Shown here piece after piece: positions 27,992 to 35,752 of a DNA stretch of 64,000 nt. The position numbers were made by a program, and so were the translations under genes. Origin of the DNA: JAEUHZ01 sp964552795 (GTDB taxonomy: Bacteria; Planctomycetota; UBA1135; GCA-002686595); assembly GCA_964552795.1 (NCBI GenBank), contig CAZKIO010000001.1, positions 1-64,000 on the forward strand, written 5' to 3'. Below the pieces are notes generated by a model. That model was not told the origin of the DNA. It worked only from the letters and a program-made list of their open reading frames with translations, and ran no database searches. The stretch's first letter is position 1. Every line of letters starts with the position of its first letter.

Positions 27992-28900
27992 GTGCCCCGT
28001 CGCTGGACGAAATCGTCACCGTCGTGTACGCCCGCATGCGTGGCAAGCGAGGCGAAAGACCTAGCCTGGCTCCGGCGTCAGATCGTCACCGCCCTCGCGA
28101 CGGACGAGGAGCTCTTCGACTTGCTCGTGTTCAAGGGCGGCAACGCGCTCGCGCTGGCACACGAGATCGGGATGCGGGCGTCCCTCGACCTGGACTACTC
28201 CATGGAGAAGGAGGTCGAGAGCGAGCAGCGACTTGGCGAGCGGATGAAGGCCGCCCTGGAGTCCCACCTCTCACGACACGGCTTGACCCTCTTCGACTGG
28301 AGCTTCGTTCCCCGGCCGAAGATCCCGAAGGCTGGTCGGCGCCTGGTGTTGGGCGGGTACCTGGGCGAGTTCAAGGTCATCGAGACCTCGTTCCGAGACG
28401 AGCTTCTGCGCGACATCGAGCAAGCCCGGAAGGCGGCCTGGAGCACCTCGGTCGATGGCCAATCGCCACGGAAGTTCCGGATCGAACTGAGCCGGAGCGA
28501 GTACTGCCAGGGCGCGACCCGGCGTGAGGTGGGGGACGGGTTCGAAGTGCGCGTTTACACGCCTGCGATGATCGCGGCGGAAAAGCTCCGGGCCCTCTGC
28601 CAGCAGAGACCCGAATACCAGCACGCGGGAATGAAGCGCAAGGCGAGGGGCCGGGACTTCTACGACATTCACGCCATCGTCACCGAAGCTGGAGTCAATC
28701 TGCTGTCGACAGAGAACGTGTCGTTGATCCGGGCGGTTTTCGCCGCGAAGGAAGTCCCGCTCGCTCTTCTGGCCCGGGTCCAGGCGACCTCGCATTCCAC
28801 GAGCAGGAGTGGGACGACGTCAGGAACTCGATCCCGGCTGACCGGCCGCGAGACTTCGCTTTCTACTCGGGTTTCGTTCTGCGTCTGCTGCGGCGGCTAG
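27992..28900 (+). CDS. AbiEii-like nucleotidyltransferase toxin, frameshifted near the C-terminus
   Basis: A nucleotidyltransferase of the AbiEii/AbiGii toxin type. LVFKGGNALALAHEIG and MRASLDLDYSM are the glycine-loop and paired-aspartate motifs, and ARGRDFYDIHAIVTEAG is the later family block. The sequence fits the family up to about 28780, then becomes Ser/Thr-rich. Read one base back, the DNA from 28786 to 28929 gives DLAFHEQEWDDVR and FAFYSGFVLRLLRRLEPLW, the expected family C-terminus. One base (a G near 28785) appears to be missing, so the gene is inactivated or the read has an error. The start could be GTG 27992 or GTG 28040. It is convergent with the antitoxin-like gene instead of downstream of it. 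Confidence 0.75.
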   Translation: MPRRWTKSSPSCTPACVASEAKDLAWLRRQIVTALATDEELFDLLVFKGGNALALAHEIGMRASLDLDYSMEKEVESEQRLGERMKAALESHLSRHGLTLFDWSFVPRPKIPKAGRRLVLGGYLGEFKVIETSFRDELLRDIEQARKAAWSTSVDGQSPRKFRIELSRSEYCQGATRREVGDGFEVRVYTPAMIAAEKLRALCQQRPEYQHAGMKRKARGRDFYDIHAIVTEAGVNLLSTENVSLIRAVFAAKEVPLALLARVQATSHSTSRSGTTSGTRSRLTGRETSLSTRVSFCVCCGG

Positions 28901-29784
28901 AACCCTTGTGGGTGAAAGACGCGCCATGATTCGTCGAGCACCGCATCCCTCAGGCCATAGCCCAGGTAGAAGTTGAAGTTCAGCCCCAAGTCGCGCAGCG
29001 GCTTCAGCTCCTGCGCTTCGAAACCTGCGCGCTCCATGAAGAACCCGATGCTCTGGTGATACGGGTAGGCGTAGTCGAGGGCTTGGAGCGTCGCGAGCAC
29101 GCGAGAGACCGAGACATCCCGTTCGCGCGCCGTCCGATACGCCTCGAGGATCTGAAACAGGCCGCCGGCATAGGCCGGTCGCACGACGATGTCGACGAGC
29201 GTCCTCTCCACGTTCGTCACCTGCAGCGGCTCGCCCGAGGGCCCGCGAACCTCTTCGACACCGTAGCGCCCGGTGTTCTTGCCGCTGAGGATGATGTAGC
29301 GGTGGCCCTCGAGCTGGAACGTGTATCGCGAGACTCGTTGCTTGCCCTTGAACGCCCTGTCCAGGCTCGCCTGTGTCAGGGTCTGCGACGGAGGGGGCTT
29401 CGGAGTCTGCTCGTAGTTGACGTAGAGGGTCCGAGGGTCCTGTTCCGTGAGACCGTGCAGGAACACGGCGGTGCCGTGACTCAGGTACCCGTTCTCCCTC
29501 AGCGTGCCGGCAATCTCGAGCGGTGTGCAACCGCGCCAGAGGTAGCGAGTGAATCCCCGATACTGACCCTCCTCCGCGGAGAGCCTGACCTTCCGCAGGA
29601 GACCCTCCTCTTCCAGAAAGTCGATGAGCACGGAGTCCGCCGTGCCCGGAGGGAGATCCCAAGCGCTCCGTTGGTCCCTGAGGAGCAGGCGGAGGTCTGC
29701 GAGGCGGTAGGAGCGGGGATAGCGCTCGTTGAAGAAGGAGATGATGGGCCCCTTCGAGGACCGGAGCGTGGTGTCGGGTGCCAT
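28897..29784 (-). CDS. AbiEi-like antitoxin/transcriptional regulator
   Basis: A 295-residue protein of the AbiEi type IV antitoxin family. Residues 10-75 form a winged-helix-like domain (ISFFNERYPRSYRLADLRLL). The diagnostic core follows: YLSHGTAVFLHGLTEQD, PRTLYVNYEQ, RGVEEVRG-like region, and NVERTLVDIVVRPAYAGG. Known AbiEi proteins repress their own promoter by binding inverted repeats. A perfect 34-bp palindrome starts 11 bp upstream of this ATG. Its 3' end overlaps the frame-corrected end of the convergent toxin (28897-28929). Composition is visibly less GC-rich than neighbours, so horizontal gain is likely. Confidence 0.75.
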   Translation of the reverse strand: MAPDTTLRSSKGPIISFFNERYPRSYRLADLRLLLRDQRSAWDLPPGTADSVLIDFLEEEGLLRKVRLSAEEGQYRGFTRYLWRGCTPLEIAGTLRENGYLSHGTAVFLHGLTEQDPRTLYVNYEQTPKPPPSQTLTQASLDRAFKGKQRVSRYTFQLEGHRYIILSGKNTGRYGVEEVRGPSGEPLQVTNVERTLVDIVVRPAYAGGLFQILEAYRTARERDVSVSRVLATLQALDYAYPYHQSIGFFMERAGFEAQELKPLRDLGLNFNFYLGYGLRDAVLDESWRVFHPQGF

Positions 29785-29794
29785 GGCAGCCTTT

Positions 29795-29828
29795 GGGTGA
29801 CGTAAGGTATATATACCTTACGTCACCC
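29795..29828. repeat. 34-bp perfect palindrome, probable operator
   Basis: A perfect inverted repeat with half-site GGGTGACGTAAGGTATA and its exact complement. It starts 11 bp upstream of the AbiEi-like ATG, so a repressor bound here would block that promoter. The centre TATATA could itself be the -10 element. It shares the core AGGTATATATACCT with the second palindrome. Confidence 0.75.
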
Positions 29829-29901
29829 TATGAGGCGAGGTCCGGCGACCTCCGCCGTAACTCTCCTTCTTGCAGTCGGTTAGGCTCGGTGCTCTCATCC
29901 T

Positions 29902-29948
29902 GGCACCCTCGTCTGGGAGGTATATATACCTCCCAGACGATTGGTGCC
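29902..29948. repeat. 32-bp perfect palindrome with outer arms, probable second operator
   Basis: The perfect part is 29909-29940, with half-site TCGTCTGGGAGGTATA and its complement. Outer arms GGCACC (29902-29907) and GGTGCC (29943-29948) extend the symmetry with 1 and 2 nt of asymmetry. It shares the core AGGTATATATACCT with the first palindrome, centred 113 bp away, but the flanks differ, suggesting selection on the core. Confidence 0.75.
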
Positions 29949-30252
29949 GTATGGGCGCACGGATGTCCACGAGAGCTCCCAAGGCCCAGGCAGTGCCGAG
30001 CCGGGGCATCCGTGCCTCCGCTGCGCCCTGCCTAGGTGCGCCCTGGACCGGACCCGTCGACGGACCGCGGTCAAGAGGTCGTGGGTCATCTGGAGGCCGC
30101 CGTCGCGCTGGTCGCAGATCGGAGTCCTCGCAGGAGCAGGTTGACCCGCGTCGTTCGGGCTCCGGCCTCGAGTCCTCGCCTGATGCGCGCGGGCCGCGCG
30201 TGCGCATCGAGAAGGACTCGGCGCACGCGGTCGTCGCAACCATCCGACCCGC

Positions 30253-30258
30253 TAGACT
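30253..30258 (+). promoter_or_regulatory. Candidate -10 (TAGACT) for parA
   Basis: TAGACT ends 10 nt before the parA GTG. It would start a near-leaderless transcript. No clear -35 was seen. Confidence 0.35.
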
Positions 30259-30268
30259 GCGGTCCACC

Positions 30269-31420
30269 GTGCGCCGCATCGCGATCATCAACCAGAAGGG
30301 CGGGGTCGGCAAGACGACCACCACCGCGAACCTGGGCGCGGCTCTCGCGCTCCTGGGGCGGCGCGTCGTCGTGGTCGACATGGACGCGCAGGCGAACCTG
30401 TCGCTCAGCCTGGGCGTCGAGGCGCCGAGCGGATCGCCGACCTCGTACGCCGTCCTGACCGGCGGCGCGACGTTCGCGCAGGCCTTGCGCGACACGGCGA
30501 CGCCGGGCCTGCGCCTCCTGCCGGCGAACATCGACCTGTCGGGCGCGGAGCTCGAGCTCGCCAGCGCGATGGGGCGCGAGTTCGTGCTGCGCGATGCGCT
30601 GCAAGCGTGGGTCGAGGAAGAGACCGCGCGCACGGGCGCCGCGCCGGCCGACTTCGTGCTGTTCGACTGCCCGCCGAGCCTCGGGCTGCTCTCGATCAAC
30701 GCGCTCGCCGCCGCCGCCGAGGTGCTGATCACGATCCAGACCGAGTTCCTCGCGCTGCAGGGCATGAGCAAGCTCGTCGAGATCGTGCAGCTCCTGAAGC
30801 GCCGCCTGAACCCCGAGCTGCGCGTCAGCGGCATCCTGCCGTGCCTGTACGACAGCCGCCTGCGCCTCGCGCGCGAGGTGCTGGGCGAGATCCGCAACTA
30901 CTTCCGCGACCAGGTGCTGCCGCATCCGATCGGCGTGAGCGTCAAGCTGGCCGAGGCGCCTTCGTTCGGTCAGACGATCTTCGAGTACGCGCCGGGCAGC
31001 AGCGGCGCGCGCGACTACGAGCGGCTCGCGCGCACGCTGCTGGGCGCCGAAGACGCGGGCGTCGAAGCGCGTGCGCCGGCCGCAACGGCGGAGAAGCCGG
31101 TTGCGGCCCAGGCGGTGCCTGCGCCCGCGCCGGTGAAGCCCGCGAAGACCAAGAAGGCGCCGCGCGCGAAGAAGCCCGTCGAGCGCGAGGTCAAGCTCGT
31201 GCCCGCGCCGCGCGCGAACATCGCGAAGGCCGCGAAGGCGCCCGCGGCGCGCACCGCCACCCAGGCCGAGAGGGCCGCTGAGCGCCCCGCGCCGCCGGCC
31301 GCGCAGCGCAAGCCCGCCGAGCCCGCCCCGCGCATCGCGCGCGACGCCGCCCCGGACGACCTGCCCGAGCTGCCGCCCGACGCGTTCGAGATCCTGTCGA
31401 GCCTGCCTGGCGACTCATGA
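30269..31420 (+). CDS. parA: Chromosome-partitioning ATPase ParA (Soj)
   Basis: A 383-residue ParA. The deviant Walker A motif is QKGGVGKTTTT near the N-terminus, Walker A' is VVVDMDAQANLSLSLG, and Walker B is VLFDCPPSLG. The catalytic domain ends near residue 260. A long Ala/Pro/Lys-rich tail (about 265-365) follows and ends in an acidic segment (DDLPELPPDAFEIL), which ordinary ParA lacks. The GTG at 30269 gives the standard N-terminus (RRIAIINQKGG). Its stop overlaps the bshA ATG, so parA is co-transcribed with bacillithiol and sulfur genes. parB and parS are 14 kb away. Confidence 0.93.
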   Translation: MRRIAIINQKGGVGKTTTTANLGAALALLGRRVVVVDMDAQANLSLSLGVEAPSGSPTSYAVLTGGATFAQALRDTATPGLRLLPANIDLSGAELELASAMGREFVLRDALQAWVEEETARTGAAPADFVLFDCPPSLGLLSINALAAAAEVLITIQTEFLALQGMSKLVEIVQLLKRRLNPELRVSGILPCLYDSRLRLAREVLGEIRNYFRDQVLPHPIGVSVKLAEAPSFGQTIFEYAPGSSGARDYERLARTLLGAEDAGVEARAPAATAEKPVAAQAVPAPAPVKPAKTKKAPRAKKPVEREVKLVPAPRANIAKAAKAPAARTATQAERAAERPAPPAAQRKPAEPAPRIARDAAPDDLPELPPDAFEILSSLPGDS

Positions 31421-32580
31421 GCGGCGCGCTGCGCATCGGCGTCTTGTGCCACCCGACCTACGGCGGCTCGGGCGTCGTCGCCAGCGAGCTCGCGCTGTCG
31501 CTCGCCGCGCGCGGCCACACCGTGCACCTGTTCAGCCACGCCGTGCCGCCGCGCCTCGCGCGCTCGCCGGGGCCCGTGCAGATGCACGTCGCGCAGGGCT
31601 TCCCGTACCCGCTGTTCCAGACGCCGCCGCACGACATCGCGATCGCGTCGTCGATCCTGACCGTGCACCGCACCGAGGGACTCGACGTCCTGCACGCGCA
31701 CTACGCGCTGCCGCACGCCGTGTCGGCCTACCTCGCGCGCTCCGCCGCGCAGGCCGACCGCGGCCGGCCCGCGCCGCGCCTGGTGACGACCCTGCACGGC
31801 ACCGACATCACGCTCGTCGGCATCGACGCGAGCTACGCGCCGCTGACGCAGTTCGTGATCGAGCAGAGCGACGCCGTCACCGCCGTGTCGCAGGACCTGG
31901 CCCAGCGCACGCGCGAGAACTTCTGCAGCGAGCTGATGCAGCAACCCTGCCACATCCAGGTCGTGCCGAACTTCGTCGACGTCACGCTGTTCCGGCCCGA
32001 CGCGGCGCAGGCGGCGGCCGACGCACCGCCGCGCGCCGTGCACGTGTCGAACTTCCGCGCGGTGAAGCGCGTGCCGTGGCTGATCCGCGCGTTCGCGCAG
32101 GCGACCGAGGGCACGAAGGCCGAGCTGGTGCTCGTCGGCGACGGCCCGGACCAGCCGGCGTGCCGCACGCTGGCGCGCGAGCTCGGCATCCAGGATCGCG
32201 TGCGCTTCCTCGGCGAGCGCGACGCGCTGCCCGAGCTGCTCGCGCCGGCCGACGTGTTCGTGCTGGCGAGCTCCGAGGAGTCGTTCGGCCTGTCGGCCCT
32301 CGAAGCGATGGCCTGCGGCACCACGGTCGTCGCGACCGACGTCGGCGGCGTGCGCGAGGTCGTCGAGGACCGCGTCACGGGCCTGCTCAGCCCGGCCGAC
32401 GACATCGATGCCTTCGCGGCAAACCTGCGCGCGGTGCTGCTCGATCGCGATCGTGCGCGTGCGATGGGAGGAGCGGCGCGCGCGGCGGCCGTCGCGCGCT
32501 TCGCCCCGGAACGCGTCATCCCGCTCTACGAAGCGGTCTACCGCCGCGCGCTCGCGGCGCCGCGCCGCCCGGGTGCATGA
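31417..32580 (+). CDS. bshA: GlcNAc-alpha-malate synthase BshA (GT4)
   Basis: BshA transfers GlcNAc from UDP-GlcNAc to L-malate, the first step of bacillithiol synthesis. The 387-residue GT4 protein begins IGVLCHPTYGGSGVVASELA, the BshA signature. It continues with VLHAHYALPHAVSAYLA, TTLHGTDITLVG, NFVDVTLFRP, HVSNFRAVKRV and SSEESFGLSALEAMACG. The ATG overlaps parA (ATGA); the cysteine desulfurase gene starts 3 bp after its stop. Partner genes bshB1 and bshC lie upstream of the AbiE-like island. Confidence 0.92.
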   Translation: MSGALRIGVLCHPTYGGSGVVASELALSLAARGHTVHLFSHAVPPRLARSPGPVQMHVAQGFPYPLFQTPPHDIAIASSILTVHRTEGLDVLHAHYALPHAVSAYLARSAAQADRGRPAPRLVTTLHGTDITLVGIDASYAPLTQFVIEQSDAVTAVSQDLAQRTRENFCSELMQQPCHIQVVPNFVDVTLFRPDAAQAAADAPPRAVHVSNFRAVKRVPWLIRAFAQATEGTKAELVLVGDGPDQPACRTLARELGIQDRVRFLGERDALPELLAPADVFVLASSEESFGLSALEAMACGTTVVATDVGGVREVVEDRVTGLLSPADDIDAFAANLRAVLLDRDRARAMGGAARAAAVARFAPERVIPLYEAVYRRALAAPRRPGA

Positions 32581-32583
32581 GCC

Positions 32584-33738
32584 ATGGCCGCCCCGCGCGT
32601 CCACCTCGACCACAACGCGACCACGCCGATCCGGCCGGAGGTGCTGGCGCTCCTCGTCGATCGGATGGAGCGCCTGCGCGGCAACCCGTCCAGCGTCCAC
32701 GCCTCCGGTCGCGAGGCGCGCGCCTGGCTCGACGAGGCGCGCGAGCGCACGGCCGCGGCGCTGGGCTGCCACGAGGACGAGGTCGTGTTCACGTCCGGAG
32801 GCACCGAGTCGATCCAGGTCGCGCTCGCCGGCGCGCTGGAGGCCGCGCCCCCCGGCCGCGGACTGGTGACGACCGTCGTCGAGCACTCGGCGGTCCTCTC
32901 GGCCGCCGACCGGCTCGCGCGCCTGGGCCGGCACGTCCGCCACCTCGGGGTCGATCGCGCGGGCCGGCTCGACCTGGGGGAGCTCGACGCGGCCGCGGCG
33001 ACCGCGGCCCTCGTTTCCGTGCAGGCCGCCAACAACGAGATCGGGACCCTCCAGCCTCTCCACCGGATTCGCGAGCAGCTCGCCGGCCTGGGGCCCGGCC
33101 GTCCCCTGCTCCACACCGACGCGGTCCAGGCCCTGGGCCGGATCCCCGTCCGGCTCGGTGGGGGACAGGTCGACCTGGCTTCGTTCTCCGCCCACAAGGT
33201 CGGCGGTCCGCTCGGCGTCGGGGTGCTCTTCCGCCGCAAGGGAATCCCCCTCGCACCGCTGTGGGGAACCGGCAGCCAGGAGGGCGGCGTGCGTCCCGGG
33301 ACCGAGAACGTCCCCGCGATCGCCGCCGCCGCGCTGGCCGTCGAGTTGGCCGTCGCGGAGCAGGCCGATTTCGCGCGCCGAACGCGCGCCTTGTGCGCGG
33401 CTTTGTGGCGCGAACTGCCGTCCAGGATCCCGGGCATCGATTTGGTGGGCCCTCCGCTCGAGGCAACAGATCGCCTTCCCAATACCCTCAACGTCCTTCT
33501 ACCTGGGGTCGACGGGCGCATGCTCGTCGCGCGGCTCGACCTCGAGGGCCTGGAGGCCAGCGCGGGATCGGCGTGCGCCAGCGGATCGCTCGAACCCTCG
33601 CACGTGCTCCTCGCGCTCGGCCACGCGCCCGAGCGCGCGCGCGCCGCTCTGCGCCTCTCCTTCGGGCGGACGAGCGGTGAAAACGATGTCCACAACGCTG
33701 TGGAAATCCTGGGGAGAACGTTTTTGGCGCTGCGCTAA
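32584..33738 (+). CDS. Cysteine desulfurase (NifS/IscS-like)
   Basis: A 384-residue PLP enzyme of class V aminotransferases that takes sulfur from cysteine for Fe-S clusters or tRNA thiolation. Key motifs are LDHNATTPIRPEV, NPSSVHASGREAR, FTSGGTESIQVAL, EHSAVL, the PLP lysine in SFSAHKVGGP, and the active-site loop SAGSACASGSLEPS with the catalytic Cys. Length and motif order fit NifS/IscS rather than SufS. It is third in parA-bshA-nifS. Near its 3' end two DnaA-box-like 9-mers are arranged as an inverted repeat (33688-33707). Confidence 0.92.
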   Translation: MAAPRVHLDHNATTPIRPEVLALLVDRMERLRGNPSSVHASGREARAWLDEARERTAAALGCHEDEVVFTSGGTESIQVALAGALEAAPPGRGLVTTVVEHSAVLSAADRLARLGRHVRHLGVDRAGRLDLGELDAAAATAALVSVQAANNEIGTLQPLHRIREQLAGLGPGRPLLHTDAVQALGRIPVRLGGGQVDLASFSAHKVGGPLGVGVLFRRKGIPLAPLWGTGSQEGGVRPGTENVPAIAAAALAVELAVAEQADFARRTRALCAALWRELPSRIPGIDLVGPPLEATDRLPNTLNVLLPGVDGRMLVARLDLEGLEASAGSACASGSLEPSHVLLALGHAPERARAALRLSFGRTSGENDVHNAVEILGRTFLALR

Positions 33739-34177
33739 CTCCGCGCGTCGCGGGCTGCTTGCGCGCGGTGTGTGAAGAGCTGACGGGCGTTGCGTTGACA
33801 CACGGCCGCGACGCGCTGGAATGGCGCTCCCTCGAAGGGGGGAGGCGAGCGCGCGACGGACCGATCGGAAGCCCGATCGCAACGCCGACACGACGCCTTC
33901 CCGCCCTCGGACCCGGTTGCTCCCGCCTCCCCCGCGCCCCCCCGCGGACGGAGACGCGCGGTCGGGAACGAAGGACCGTCGAGCCCCCCAGCCTACGAAG
34001 CCGGTTCCCTCGCGGCAGCCTCTGCCGGCCACGGAACCGGACGGATCGTCGCTTCGCAACCAGCCGCACCGCGGTCCCCGCCAGGGGTCTGTCCACGCCC
34101 CGGGAGCCCTCCCCGAGCGCGGAGCCGCGGCGGCCCGTCCCCACCCGCACCTCTCCTACCCCCCCCTGAAGTCAGAG
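33739..34177. other. 439-bp region upstream of dnaA
   Basis: The spacer between the cysteine desulfurase and dnaA. It contains a perfect -35-like TTGACA at 33795-33800, but the matching -10 is poor. The dnaA frame stays open back to 33821 without homology. DnaA-box-like TGTCCACAA and TGTGGAAAT (33688-33707) sit just before this region. No RNA gene was recognised. Confidence 0.4.
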
Positions 34178-35752
34178 ATGCTGGAACGCAAGTCCGTCCG
34201 CGCAGAGCCGGTGGCGCAGCAGAGCGCCGCGGCCGGCCAGGCGCCGGTCCCCACGCGGGATCCGGGCGCGACCCAGGCGGAGCGGGCGGAACACGACGCC
34301 GCGGCGCACGAGGACTTGTGGCGCGCCGTGCAGCGCGCGATCCGCGCGCAGGTCGAGCCCGAGCAGTTCGCGACCTGGTTCCAGCGCGCGCGCATCGTCG
34401 CGGCCGACGCCGAGCGCATCCGCATCGCGGTGCAGAACGACTTCTCGCGCGACTGGCTGGAGCGCTACTACCAGAAGGTCATCGCGCAGGCCGCGCGCGA
34501 GATCCTCGGCGCGCCGCGCGCCGTCGAGATCGTGGTCGTGCCCGAACTCGCGCTGCCCGCCCCGCGCCGCGAGCCCGACCCGCGCCGCGAGGCCGCGCCG
34601 GCCGACGACGCCGCGGAGGACGCCCGCTCCGCGCACGTGCGCCTGCCGGGCGCCGCCAAGGCGGGCCACGAGGCCGCCCGCGGCGCGGGCCACGGCGCAA
34701 CCGTCGGCCCGGGTTTCAACGGCGAGCTGGGGCTCAACCCCAAGTACACGTTCGACAACTTCGTGGTCGGCCCGTGCAACCGCTTCGCGCACGCCGCCGC
34801 GATGGGCGCCGCGGAGCAGCCGGGCCGCGCCTACAACCCGTTCTTCCTGCACGGCTCGGTGGGCCTGGGCAAGACGCACCTCCTGCAGTCCCTGTGCTTC
34901 ACGATCCTCGCCCGCGATCCCAAGGCGCGGATCCTGTACCTGTCGTGCGAGACGTTCGTGAACCACTTCATCAACTCGCTCGAGAACGGGGACGTGCAGA
35001 AGTTCCGGCACAAGTACCGGAACGTCGACGTGCTGGTGGTGGACGACATCCAGGTGCTGGCCAACAAGGAACGCACGCAGGAGGAGTTCTTCCACACGTT
35101 CAACACGCTGTACCAGCTCCAGAAGCAGATCGTCCTGTCCTCCGACAGCCCGCCCAAGGACATCCCGACGCTGCAGGAACGGCTGGTCTCGCGCTTCAAG
35201 TGGGGTCTGGTCACGGAGATCGAGCCGCCCTGCTACGAGACGCGCATGGCGATCCTGAAACGCAAGAGCCGCGAGCGCGGGCGCGAGCTGCCCGACGACG
35301 TCGCCAGCCTGCTGGCGGAGCGCATCGAGAGCAACATCCGCGAGTTGGAGGGCGCCGTGACCAAGCTCCTGGGCTTCGCCAACGTCTCGCGCGCCGACCT
35401 GACGGCCGACTTCGCGCGCGAGGTCCTGCGCGACCTGTTCACCGAGCGGCGCAGTCAGCCCGCAATGGGGGACATCCTGGCGCTCGTCACCGAGGCCTAC
35501 GACGTCAAGCTCAGCGACCTGCAGTCCAAGAAACGCACGCAGGCCGTCGTCCTGCCGCGCCAGGTCGCGATGTTCCTCGCGCGGCGCATCACGCGGCACT
35601 CGCTCGAGGAGATCGGCGGCTTCTTCGGCGGCCGCGATCATTCGACCGTCCTGTACGCCATCGACAAGATCGACACGCTGGCCGCGAGCGACCCCGCGAT
35701 GCGCGAGCAGATCGACGGATTCCTCGCGCGCCTGGCCGCTCGGCCGGCCTGA
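34178..35752 (+). CDS. dnaA: Chromosomal replication initiator DnaA
   Basis: A 524-residue DnaA. Domain I (about 45-120) is EDLWRAVQRAIRAQ, followed by a long Ala/Arg/Glu-rich domain II linker (120-190). Domain III AAA+ starts near YTFDNFVVGPCNRFAHAA, with Walker A HGSVGLGKTHLL, Walker B VLVVDDIQVL and a sensor region. Domain IV ends in EIGGFFGGRDHSTVLYA, the DNA-binding signature. ATG 34178 is chosen because homology begins shortly after; the open frame upstream is Arg/Pro-rich and unlikely to be coding. Confidence 0.95.
   Translation: MLERKSVRAEPVAQQSAAAGQAPVPTRDPGATQAERAEHDAAAHEDLWRAVQRAIRAQVEPEQFATWFQRARIVAADAERIRIAVQNDFSRDWLERYYQKVIAQAAREILGAPRAVEIVVVPELALPAPRREPDPRREAAPADDAAEDARSAHVRLPGAAKAGHEAARGAGHGATVGPGFNGELGLNPKYTFDNFVVGPCNRFAHAAAMGAAEQPGRAYNPFFLHGSVGLGKTHLLQSLCFTILARDPKARILYLSCETFVNHFINSLENGDVQKFRHKYRNVDVLVVDDIQVLANKERTQEEFFHTFNTLYQLQKQIVLSSDSPPKDIPTLQERLVSRFKWGLVTEIEPPCYETRMAILKRKSRERGRELPDDVASLLAERIESNIRELEGAVTKLLGFANVSRADLTADFAREVLRDLFTERRSQPAMGDILALVTEAYDVKLSDLQSKKRTQAVVLPRQVAMFLARRITRHSLEEIGGFFGGRDHSTVLYAIDKIDTLAASDPAMREQIDGFLARLAARPA

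Larger units (their letters stand above)
29785..30268. other. 484-bp intergenic region with two long palindromes
   Basis: The region lies between the AbiEi-like gene and parA. It holds the two TATATATA-centred palindromes, a 9-bp inverted repeat (GCACGGATG 29957-29965 with CATCCGTGC 30007-30015), and a -10-like TAGACT (30253-30258) before parA. The parA frame stays open to 29870, so a longer ParA from ATG 29951 is possible. I saw no RNA gene. Confidence 0.6.

Noticed and set aside
33821..34177. Upstream in-frame extension of dnaA
   Set aside because: 119 Arg/Pro/Ala-rich codons without homology; the known DnaA start pattern fits ATG 34178.
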